The position numbers were made by a program, and so were the translations under genes. The notes beneath the pieces were generated by a model. It searched no databases. It worked only from the letters and a program-made list of their open reading frames with translations, and was not told the origin of the DNA. DNA of 11,758 nucleotides from positions 1 through 11,758 of the forward strand of contig CABUWK010000052.1 in the NCBI GenBank assembly GCA_902495325.1. The letters are read 5' to 3'. This DNA comes from an uncultured Acidiphilium sp. (GTDB lineage Bacteria; Bacillota; Clostridia; Christensenellales; Borkfalkiaceae). Positions within the stretch are counted from its first letter, which is position 1. Each line of letters begins with the position of its first letter. Shown piece by piece: positions 5,960 through 11,758 of the stretch.

Positions 5960-6875
5960 TCAAAGTGACGTTATCGATCGCGCCGCCGGACATTTCCGCT
6001 TTTGCGTAATCGATGCCGTTCTCTCTCAGCAGCAAAACGGAATCCTGCGGGGCGAAATGAGGCGGGGGAAGGACGGACGTAAATTCGCCGAGAAAATCCG
6101 CAAGTTCGTCTGCACGGGGGCGAAGGCGCAGGGTGAGATAATCGGAAACGTCGCCCCCGACCGGAAATTCTTCGAAAAACGCATAGGGAAACAGTTTTTC
6201 CGTCAGGGCATAAACGGGTCGCGCCCCGGTAACGGATACGGAAACGCTTACGGGGCGATCGCCGAATTCCCATACGGTGATCCTTCTGTGTCCGACGATA
6301 TCTTTGAAAACTTCCGTCGTTTCCAGACGGTTTCCGTGCAGTTTATAATCGGCGCACAGCATCCGGAAGACGACCTTCAGTCCTTCCGACGGATCGAATG
6401 CGACGAGAAGGGTTTTCTCGGCTTCGATCGCGCAGAAAAGATATTCTTTCTTTCCCGTTGCGATCTTTTCGAACTTTACGGCGTCCGGAAGGAAGGGCAG
6501 ATTTTCGATCGCGAGCCCGTTATCGCTTTCGGCGATCAGACGGATGCCGTCCCCGCGGTAACAGGTAACGAGAACCTCGCCGCGGGAAAGGGGAATTTTC
6601 TGTTTTCCGAACAGACAAAATCTTCCGCCCGTGTAAGAGGGAAAGTCCGGAATCACAAGAAAGCCGCCGTATAAGTCGATTATTCTTATATTATCAGGTG
6701 CTTTCATGTCTTTGGTAAGTTCGAACCGCAAAGGAAAACGGCGGGCGGAGAGAGGAAGCATTTCGTAAAAACCTTCCGTAAAGAGAAGGATCGAATAATT
6801 TTCCGTTACGATCCCCGAGAAATTTCCGTTCACTTTCAGGGCGCACGGCACGGGAGATAAAAAATAAAGATACAT
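5934..6875 (-). CDS. Protein of unknown function, 313 aa
   Basis: I do not recognise a family. The protein is 313 aa, starts at ATG 6875 after AAGGA about 10 nt upstream, and ends at TAA 5936-5934. It has no signal peptide and no clear membrane segment. It is rich in beta-type hydrophobic alternation and aromatic residues. The first 50 residues (CALKVNGNFSG...ENYSILLFTEGFYEMLPLS) loosely resemble a PEGA-like beta-sandwich strand pattern (VNG...G...GxYxx). The middle has repeated short strands (YLFCAIEAEKTLLVAFDPSE), which would fit a beta-rich or propeller-like fold. Codon use matches its neighbours. It is divergent from the regulator at 7022 (146 bp gap), and its 3' end carries the promoter of the next operon. 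The open frame, ribosome binding site and lack of a better opposing frame support it as real. Function is unknown. Confidence 0.75.
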   Translation of the reverse strand: MYLYFLSPVPCALKVNGNFSGIVTENYSILLFTEGFYEMLPLSARRFPLRFELTKDMKAPDNIRIIDLYGGFLVIPDFPSYTGGRFCLFGKQKIPLSRGEVLVTCYRGDGIRLIAESDNGLAIENLPFLPDAVKFEKIATGKKEYLFCAIEAEKTLLVAFDPSEGLKVVFRMLCADYKLHGNRLETTEVFKDIVGHRRITVWEFGDRPVSVSVSVTGARPVYALTEKLFPYAFFEEFPVGGDVSDYLTLRLRPRADELADFLGEFTSVLPPPHFAPQDSVLLLRENGIDYAKAEMSGGAIDNVTLIDKQDHTW

Positions 6876-6939
6876 AGCGGTAAAGTCCTTATCGGCGTAT
6901 TACAGTTAAAAATATATTCGGAAATTTTTGCCGTTATGT

Positions 6940-6969
6940 GTATAACCGCTTTCCGTCCGGGCGATAATG
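6940..6969 (+). promoter_or_regulatory. Possible sigma-F/G-like promoter before the putative regulator
   Basis: GTATA (6940-6944) and GGCGATAATG (6960-6969) match the published Bacillus sigma-F pattern (GYWTA, then GGNRANANT), but the spacer here is 15 bp rather than the usual 16. A 5-bp dyad GTTAT/ATAAC (6933-6946) overlaps the -35 part. It is 52 bp before the ATG at 7022. A chance match is quite possible. Confidence 0.3.
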
Positions 6970-7021
6970 AAAGCGAAAAATAAATCGGCGTTGCCGGAAA
7001 GGCTTGCCGACGGGGGACGGA

Positions 7022-7708
7022 ATGAGCAGATTTCGGGAAGAAGACTACGTAAAACTGTTTGCGCTCGCCGAAGAGGCGAAGAAAGAGGGCGGGAGCCTCG
7101 GCGGGGTTTTCGCGGAAGTGGCAGGTGCCACGGGGCTTGCCAAAGGAAGCGTGAGAAACCTTTATTACAAAAAACTGAGAGAGAAAAGAGACGGGACGGG
7201 GAAAACGCCCGCGTTTTTACGGGACAGCGGACTTTCCGCTTCCAGAATACTCGCTTTCCCAAAAGAGGAAGCGCGCGATATGGCAAAGAAAATTCTGATC
7301 GGAGCGAGTAAGGGGAAATCGGTACGGAGAACGATATCCGAACTTGCGTACGGAAACGAAAAAGTCGCGCTGCGCTATCAGAATAAATTCCGCAATATGG
7401 TAAAAAACGAAAAGTCGCTGATGCTTTCCCTGATCGGCGAAGTGCGCAGAGAGCACGGGTATTGTTTCGATCCGTACGGCGCGAAGAGGGGGACTTCGGA
7501 TCCGATTTCCCTTTTGAAAAGCGGGATCGATTCTCTTTGCAAAAGACTGACGGAAAACGCGGAAAGGGAGAACGAGCTTTTAAAGGCAACCGTGCAAAGA
7601 CTTTCGCGGGAAAACGCCGACCTGAAACTTCAGCTTAAGGGATTGGACGGGAAATCTTCTCCCGCAAGCATCTATTTCGAAAACGTCGATTCGCTTCGAA
7701 AAAAATAG
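7022..7708 (+). CDS. Putative DNA-binding regulator, tandem helical repeats plus coiled coil
   Basis: 228 aa from ATG 7022, preceded by GGGGGA. Two segments of 44 residues align without gaps: 11-54 and 86-129. Shared positions include GGS/GKS, VFAEVA/TISELA and a closing N-[LK]-[YF] (RNLYY / QNKFR). Each looks like a Myb- or HTH-type three-helix unit, the second more basic (KGKSVRRT, RYQNKFRN). Residues 163-208 (SLLKSGIDSLCKRL, then ERENELLKATVQRLSRENAD) form a heptad-rich coiled coil suited to dimerisation. This layout, helical DNA-binding units followed by a coiled coil, recalls the RsfA-type prespore regulators of Bacillus, but I cannot establish homology. No membrane segment or enzyme motif is seen. 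It stands alone, convergent with the ger operon. A role in sporulation gene control is inference. Confidence 0.75.
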   Translation: MSRFREEDYVKLFALAEEAKKEGGSLGGVFAEVAGATGLAKGSVRNLYYKKLREKRDGTGKTPAFLRDSGLSASRILAFPKEEARDMAKKILIGASKGKSVRRTISELAYGNEKVALRYQNKFRNMVKNEKSLMLSLIGEVRREHGYCFDPYGAKRGTSDPISLLKSGIDSLCKRLTENAERENELLKATVQRLSRENADLKLQLKGLDGKSSPASIYFENVDSLRKK

Positions 7709-7715
7709 AACAGAT

Positions 7716-7750
7716 AAAACAAGCCGATAAGTCGATTATCGGCTTGTTTT
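7716..7750. terminator. Bidirectional terminator, perfect 15-bp stem
   Basis: AAAACAAGCCGATAA (7716-7730) pairs without mismatch with TTATCGGCTTGTTTT (7736-7750) around a GTCGA loop. The terminal A and T tracts make it work on both strands. It serves the putative regulator (stop 7708, plus) and the ger operon (stop 7770, minus). Confidence 0.95.
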
Positions 7751-7769
7751 GCGTGGCATAAGAATGCGT

Positions 7770-8984
7770 TTACGGAGACGAAACGCGCTTTTCGCCGAGA
7801 ACTTCGATTTCTGTTTTCAAATCGGTAAAGCGAAGAACGTCGTTCTCGTAATCGCGGTAGCGGGAATGGTGATACTTGTAAAGCCGTTCTTTCAGACGGA
7901 ACAGGTCGCAACCGGATTCCTTCGTCTTTCGGAAAAGTTCCTTCAGGATCTCTTCCGATTCCGCTTTCAGGGTCTGAAGGACTTCTTCCGGGATCTCCTG
8001 GACGGGGGAAAGGTCGGAGATCGGCTGGGTCGCGTTCACGTCCTCGAACTGACAGGAAAGTTTCATGCGGATCGTAAACGTTGGCTTTCCCGTCACGTCG
8101 AAGGAAAAGCGGTTGAAGGAATCGTTCAGATGAAGCAGAACGTTCGTGTTCTTACCGCCGACGACCACGTTTTCGAGCGGGAGGTAAGTGTCCAGCGATT
8201 TTTTTTGCGCCATATTGAAAAAGAGAGTTTCCTTTTCGCTTAAAACGCATTTTTTGATCCCGCGGTGAAAAACGATCGTCGAAGTCGCATCGAATACATA
8301 ATTTTCTTCCTTTTCGCCTTCGCCCTGATTTTCGTCTGCCGCGGTAAGTGCGGATCCCTGGTTGTTTCCGCCCGTTTTTTCCGCTTTTATTTTGCGGATC
8401 AGGGGCATGAAGGAACACTCCGAACGGGAATGATAGTTTTTTACAAAGGTTTTGATGTTCGTGATCGCGATCCTTTCGGCGCGGGCGATGTCCTTTACGA
8501 TGATTTTCTGCAACGCGAACGAGGAGATGGAATCGAGCGGCGTCGAAGCGGAAAGGCAGTCTTTTGCCTGTCCTTCGCAGGCGACGAGCAGTGCGGCGTC
8601 CTGCATTTTGTCCGTCCGCACGAAATAATCTACGGCATTCATCGGCGTGTTGCTTACAAGCGTTTCTCCGAGCACGACGAGATTGCAGAAAGAGAGTTTC
8701 GGATACCAGCCGCTTCTCAGCCCGATCTCGTCGATCGCCTCTGCGATCGTTCTTCCCTTGCCGTCGATCAGGGAGTTTCCGTTGGTCGTGTTCTGATCGG
8801 TCGCTTCGGGAATGGCGATCTGCGCGGTCACTTCGTACATTTCCGCTTCTTTGTCGTAGTCGACGGCGAGCGCGACGATGATCGCCGTTTTCTCGATGTC
8901 GATCAGTCCGAAATCGTTGCTGAAAAAAAGAAGGGTTGCGAGGATCGCAACGATCAGCGCGAGTTTGTTTCTGAGCCGTTTCAT
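7770..8984 (-). CDS. gerAC: GerC-type spore germination receptor subunit, no lipobox
   Basis: 404 aa, within the Ger(x)C family range (about 370-410). ATG 8984 overlaps the TGA of the upstream permease gene (ATGA) and has GGGAGG upstream. The family start normally reads LxGCWDRxEI, with the Cys lipidated. Here the corresponding region is LLFFSNDFGLIDIEKTAIIV, and no Cys occurs before about residue 99. Residues 7-22 form a hydrophobic anchor. After that, the family pattern is followed: AIIVALAVDYDKE, GRTIAEAIDEIGLRSGWYPKLSFCNLVVLGE, then a late domain ending ESGCDLFRLKERLYKYH and FTDLKTEIEVLG. The protein would sit on the outer face of the spore inner membrane with the GerA and GerB subunits. 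The asparagine/glycine-rich linker near residue 210 (GGNNQGSA...ENQGEGEKEE) is low-complexity. The symbol denotes position in the operon; the exact receptor subtype is not assigned. Confidence 0.88.
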   Translation of the reverse strand: MKRLRNKLALIVAILATLLFFSNDFGLIDIEKTAIIVALAVDYDKEAEMYEVTAQIAIPEATDQNTTNGNSLIDGKGRTIAEAIDEIGLRSGWYPKLSFCNLVVLGETLVSNTPMNAVDYFVRTDKMQDAALLVACEGQAKDCLSASTPLDSISSFALQKIIVKDIARAERIAITNIKTFVKNYHSRSECSFMPLIRKIKAEKTGGNNQGSALTAADENQGEGEKEENYVFDATSTIVFHRGIKKCVLSEKETLFFNMAQKKSLDTYLPLENVVVGGKNTNVLLHLNDSFNRFSFDVTGKPTFTIRMKLSCQFEDVNATQPISDLSPVQEIPEEVLQTLKAESEEILKELFRKTKESGCDLFRLKERLYKYHHSRYRDYENDVLRFTDLKTEIEVLGEKRVSSP

Positions 8985-10135
8985 GACGAAATCCTCCCAA
9001 CCGAAGAGGAAATTTTTTGTTTTCCTTCTCTGATCCGGATTGTGATTTTTGCGACGAAAAAGAGAAGGGGACCTGCCGCGGTTAAGCCGATCATCCAGGG
9101 AACGAGCTTGTATTGTATCACGCTCATCGTGTTATAGACCGACTTATCGGAAGCGATCACCGCAACGAGCAGACAAAACGAGGTCAAAAGCGACGGGATG
9201 AATTTCCGCCTGAACCGGAAGATGCGATCGAGGCAGACGGAGGCGAAAAGGACGGGTGCGCTTAAAGCAAAAATGCAGGAGAGGGTGAATGCGAACGCCG
9301 AAAAATAATCGACCCGCCCGATGTTTGTCAGGGCGACGTTGAATTTTCCCATGCGGACGGGGGAGAAATACTGCCTTTCGGCGATCGCGCCGAACTCTCC
9401 GTATAAAACGCACATATAGATGAGAACGAGCAGGACGGATATGCCGAACCCTGCCAGGATCTTTTTTTCTCCCGCCTTCTCCCGGCGGACGTTTCCCGCG
9501 AGGAAGAGCAGATAAGAGGAGTCGAGATACCACGGTGCCGTTCTGAAAGATCCCTCGAGAATATCCCCGGCGGGAACGCCCGTGAGGGGGAGAAGTTCGG
9601 TCGCGTCGAACGTGGAGAGGGAGAGGGCGATCAGGATAAAGAATGCCGCAAGGGTGATCCATACGCACACGTCGGCACACCGCCCGATTCCCCGTAAGCC
9701 TTTGTATGCGATATAGGCGCACACGGCGAAAAAGGGAAGAAACGTCAGAACGGTCGGTGCGGTCTCGTAAAGCGTCACTTCCACGTAATATTTCTGCTCG
9801 ATGATCGGAATATAGGATTTTACAAGAAAGAACAGGCAGTAAACCGCGTGGATCGTGATCGCGACGGGCTTTCCGAACGCTTTTTCCGTGCATTCGAAAA
9901 AGGTTTCGTCTTCGCCGGTTCTTGCGGTGAAAAGGATGGCGGCGATCAGGATGCCGTCGAACAGAAAATCGATTGCGGCGGAGATCCAGAGCCCTTCTCT
10001 TGCGTAGCGTGCCGTGACAGCCGGCAGATTGATGAATTTGACCGCGGCGGAAAATGCGATAAAAAACAGCGCCGCCTGCCGCGGGACGAGTTTGCTTTCT
10101 TTTCCGGCGTGTCCGGTTTCGTTTTCCTGATTCAC
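8981..10135 (-). CDS. gerAB: GerB-type spore germination permease-like subunit
   Basis: 384 aa from GTG 10135. The GTG overlaps the TGA of the upstream gene (GTGA) and has AAGGAGG 11 nt before it. The frame continues open upstream to 11326, but that part only shadows the preceding gene. It belongs to the endospore germination permease family (APC superfamily), normally about 365 aa with roughly ten membrane helices. The hydrophobic segments are evident: RQAALFFIAFSAAVKFINLP at the start, then ISAAIDFLFDGILIAAILF, AVYCLFFLVKSYIPI, VLTFLPFFAVCAYIAY, CVWITLAAFFILIALSL, ILAGFGISVLLVLIYMC, AFAFTLSCIFALSAPVLF, SLLTSFCLLVAVIA and MIGLTAAGPLLFFVAKITI. This subunit is the proposed germinant-binding channel-like component. 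It is coupled translationally to both neighbours. Confidence 0.93.
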   Translation of the reverse strand: MNQENETGHAGKESKLVPRQAALFFIAFSAAVKFINLPAVTARYAREGLWISAAIDFLFDGILIAAILFTARTGEDETFFECTEKAFGKPVAITIHAVYCLFFLVKSYIPIIEQKYYVEVTLYETAPTVLTFLPFFAVCAYIAYKGLRGIGRCADVCVWITLAAFFILIALSLSTFDATELLPLTGVPAGDILEGSFRTAPWYLDSSYLLFLAGNVRREKAGEKKILAGFGISVLLVLIYMCVLYGEFGAIAERQYFSPVRMGKFNVALTNIGRVDYFSAFAFTLSCIFALSAPVLFASVCLDRIFRFRRKFIPSLLTSFCLLVAVIASDKSVYNTMSVIQYKLVPWMIGLTAAGPLLFFVAKITIRIREGKQKISSSVGRISS

Positions 10136-11565
10136 GATTTGCGAAGCCTCCTTCTGTTGCCCGAACCGATCGATGCGGGACGGGTGATCATGTCCGTTAC
10201 GTCGTCCATATAAAAACCGTCCTTCAGATCGTTGCCGATCAGCGGGGAATAAGGCGCGATATAGGGCGCGCCGTAGTTGTCGAACGTGGCGAGATAGCAG
10301 ATGAGAAATCCGATAAACAGGATGATCCCGTAACCGCCGATCGATCCCGCGAGGAGAAGAAACACGAATCTTAAAACGGACATGGTTTCCACTCCTTCCG
10401 GCACGGTGTAAAGCCCGATGCCGGAAAGAGCCATGATGAGAATGGCGGGCGTGGAAACGATCCCCGCATTGACCGCCGTTTCGCCGAGAACCAGAGCCCC
10501 TACGACGGAAAGCGCCATCCCCACATATCTCGGCATCCGGACGGACGCTTCGTTTAAGATTTCGAAAATGAGCAGGGTGAAAAACATTTCGAAGCTGGGT
10601 GACAGCGGGATGCCCTTGATGCTGTTTACGATCGTCAGAAGGAAATTCAGCGGGATCAGCTGCAGGTGGAAAAGCTGTGCCGAAACGAACAGGGCGGGCA
10701 GGAAAACGGAAAAGATCAGCGCGACGATCCGTAAGCCCCGCGTTATGTTTGCGCGGACGGGCGAACTGTAATAATCTTCCGACGCCTGAAAGTCTTCGAT
10801 GAAAAGAAAGGGGAGGGTGAGAACGATCGGGGATCCGTCCACCACGATCGCGATCCTGCCTTCGAGGAGTTTTTCGATCAGAACGTCGGGTCGTTCCGTC
10901 GTTCCGATCTGTTTGAAAATGGAAGCTTTTCTCTCCATGATGAAATGGGTCAGGTAAGAGCTGTCCGGAATGCCGTCGATGTCGATCCGGGCAAGCTTTT
11001 CTTTCACTTTTTTTACGAGATCCGGTTTTGCGATCGTGGAAATATAAATAAGCGCGTAAGAAGTTCCGGTGTATCGTCCGACCGTTTTCGTTTCGATCTT
11101 CACGTCTTCCGATTTCAGATATCTGCGGACAAGGCTTAAATTCGTTTTGATCGATTCCGTAAAGCCGCCGCGCGGTCCTTTCACCGCCATGCCGGTGGGC
11201 GGTTCGGAAATGGAGCGTTCGGCGAACTTTTTCAGATCGACGGAAAGCGCGGTCGTTTTGCCTTCGAAAAAGAGAAGCGTTCTGCCGTCTAAGATGTCTT
11301 TCGTGCATTCCGGAATCGTTCTGCACGTTCTCGTGTTGGCGGCGGTGATCGCTTTTGCGAGCGTTTTTGTCCGCTCCGACCCCTTTTGTTTCGACAGCGG
11401 CGCCAGAACTTCGAAACCGAGCGACTGTTTATCCGTTACGGAATCGACGTACACGGCAACGGCGGGCGTTTTTCCGACGGTGAAATCGAAAAAGACGACG
11501 TCGTCGCTTCCGAGCACGGCTTTTACCGCCTTTACGGTGTAATCGAGATTTTTGTTGACATTCAT
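10132..11565 (-). CDS. gerAA: GerA-type spore germination receptor subunit
   Basis: 477 aa. ATG 11565 (MNVNKNLDYTVKAVKAVLG) is chosen because it matches the usual N-terminus of the family, although no clear Shine-Dalgarno precedes it. The open frame extends upstream to 11655 only by running into the insertion sequence. The soluble N-terminal half contains DDVVFFDF, AVAVYVDSVTD, and KGPRGGFTESIKTNLSLVRR (the family GPxxgFvEsl.tNl.liRrR signature). The membrane half starts near residue 276 (RIVALIFSVFLPALFVSAQL). It continues with the signature PSFEMFFTLLIFEILNEASV, RMPRYVGMALSVVGALVLGE, TAVNAGIVS, and ends SPLIGNDLKDGF. First gene of the germinant receptor operon, next to the GerB and GerC genes. 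It would respond to nutrient germinants in the spore inner membrane. Specificity is unknown. Confidence 0.94.
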   Translation of the reverse strand: MNVNKNLDYTVKAVKAVLGSDDVVFFDFTVGKTPAVAVYVDSVTDKQSLGFEVLAPLSKQKGSERTKTLAKAITAANTRTCRTIPECTKDILDGRTLLFFEGKTTALSVDLKKFAERSISEPPTGMAVKGPRGGFTESIKTNLSLVRRYLKSEDVKIETKTVGRYTGTSYALIYISTIAKPDLVKKVKEKLARIDIDGIPDSSYLTHFIMERKASIFKQIGTTERPDVLIEKLLEGRIAIVVDGSPIVLTLPFLFIEDFQASEDYYSSPVRANITRGLRIVALIFSVFLPALFVSAQLFHLQLIPLNFLLTIVNSIKGIPLSPSFEMFFTLLIFEILNEASVRMPRYVGMALSVVGALVLGETAVNAGIVSTPAILIMALSGIGLYTVPEGVETMSVLRFVFLLLAGSIGGYGIILFIGFLICYLATFDNYGAPYIAPYSPLIGNDLKDGFYMDDVTDMITRPASIGSGNRRRLRKS

Positions 11566-11640
11566 ATAAGGAAAGTATGAAAAAGAATGGGGAATTTTAT
11601 TCCGTTTTTTTCTTGGAACAATATCTGCCGCCGCCGGTTG
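11566..11640 (-). other. Residual 75-bp upstream region of the ger operon
   Basis: Only 75 bp separate the gerAA start from the end of the insertion sequence. I see no convincing -35/-10 pair for sigma-A or sigma-G with correct spacing, and no Shine-Dalgarno before the ATG. A CATACTT sequence resembles a sporulation -10 box, but it lies only 7 nt before the ATG, too close for a normal leader. Confidence 0.5.
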
Positions 11641-11758
11641 TGAAGTGAACCCCAAAAGTTGGACAAAATATTTTAATTAAATGATTTGAGATTGAGTTCG
11701 GTATTGTGCCGGACTCATTTTCAATTTGAGAGATATTCTCTCATTGTTGTAGTAAGTA
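11641..11758 (-). mobile_element. IS3-family insertion sequence, one end
   Basis: The plus strand from 11641 reads TGAAGTGAACCCCAAAAGTT, then GGACA. This is the typical terminal inverted repeat of IS3/IS150-group elements (TG start, CCCCAAAAGTTGGACA core). The transposase frame ends 36 bp inside. The element continues beyond the window, so its other end, target duplication and completeness cannot be judged. Confidence 0.88.
11677..11757 (-). CDS. IS3-family transposase (OrfB), C-terminal end
   Basis: The last 26 residues are visible, TYYNNERISLKLKMSPAQYR then TQSQII, ending at TAA (11679-11677). YYNxxRxxxKLKxMSPxxYR is the standard C-terminus of the integrase catalytic domain in IS3-family transposases. 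The catalytic DDE residues lie outside the window. Confidence 0.9.
   Translation of the reverse strand, partial: TYYNNERISLKLKMSPAQYRTQSQII

Noticed and set aside
5787..6674. Long plus-strand reading frame of 295 aa
   Set aside because: It is antisense to the 313-aa gene, has atypical phenylalanine/arginine-rich composition and no ribosome binding site. This is usual for shadow frames in this GC range. The same holds for the long plus frames at 2040-2723, 4411-4968, 7749-8243 and 8265-9137, and the minus frame at 2778-3563.
5960..11300. Frequent GATCG/GCGATC words, possibly a HIP1-like highly iterated palindrome
   Set aside because: The words fall inside codons (ATC followed by G-starting codons) and their frequency looks explained by codon preference rather than by a spaced intergenic motif.
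8981..11326. A single 781-aa minus-strand reading frame
   Set aside because: Only the part from GTG 10135 is a real protein (GerB permease). The upstream ~400 residues are arginine/histidine-rich and lie in another frame opposite the well-supported GerA subunit.
11566..11655. Thirty-residue N-terminal extension of GerA from TTG 11655
   Set aside because: It begins inside the IS terminal repeat and has no resemblance to the family N-terminus.

Overview
The window looks like chromosomal DNA of an uncultured, endospore-forming Firmicute of the clostridial type. The strongest evidence is a complete three-gene GerA-family spore-germination operon. Other support comes from a YugP-like membrane zinc peptidase, good AGGAGG-type ribosome binding sites with GTG and TTG starts, and a sigma-A-type promoter. 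Lipoproteins with Listeria-Bacteroides repeats are typical of gut Clostridia and Bacteroidetes. I cannot name a genus.

Layout. (1) 1-1610, plus strand, clearly more AT-rich than the rest: two tandem paralogous surface proteins, the first cut by the window edge, the second a predicted lipoprotein. Each joins a BspA-like beginning to a C-terminal Listeria-Bacteroides repeat. (2) 1680-1752: a near-perfect palindromic element between convergent genes. (3) 1806-4208: a LysR-type regulator divergent from a group II PLP-dependent amino acid decarboxylase. The short region between them holds a dyad abutting a -35 box. This is a self-contained regulator/enzyme pair; the substrate is not known. A bidirectional terminator follows at about 4250-4274. 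(4) 4288-5707, minus: a PHP-domain phosphoesterase directly downstream of a YugP-type zinc metallopeptidase. They share a strong promoter (TTGACA-17-TAAAAT) embedded in the 3' end of the next gene, which gives a leader of about 217 nt. (5) 5934-6875, minus: an unrecognised 313-aa protein. (6) 7022-7708, plus: a probable DNA-binding regulator with two internally repeated helical units and a C-terminal coiled coil. It resembles Myb/RsfA-type prespore regulators in layout only. A perfect 15-bp hairpin terminator separates it from the next operon. (7) 7770-11565, minus: gerA-gerB-gerC order germinant receptor genes, coupled by 4-nt overlaps. (8) 11641-11758: the terminal repeat and transposase C-terminus of an IS3-family element, lying only about 75 bp upstream of the first germination gene.

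How the genes fit together: the ger operon encodes the three subunits (GerA, GerB permease-like, GerC) of an inner-membrane germinant receptor. The neighbouring regulator could belong to the sporulation programme, which is inference from position, fold layout and a weak sigma-F-like promoter match. The LysR/decarboxylase pair is a separate metabolic unit. The PHP/peptidase pair is housekeeping-like. I see no convincing novel multi-gene system. The most useful leads are the missing lipobox in the GerC-type subunit, the IS insertion upstream of the ger operon, the tandem-repeat regulator, and the palindromic repeat element.
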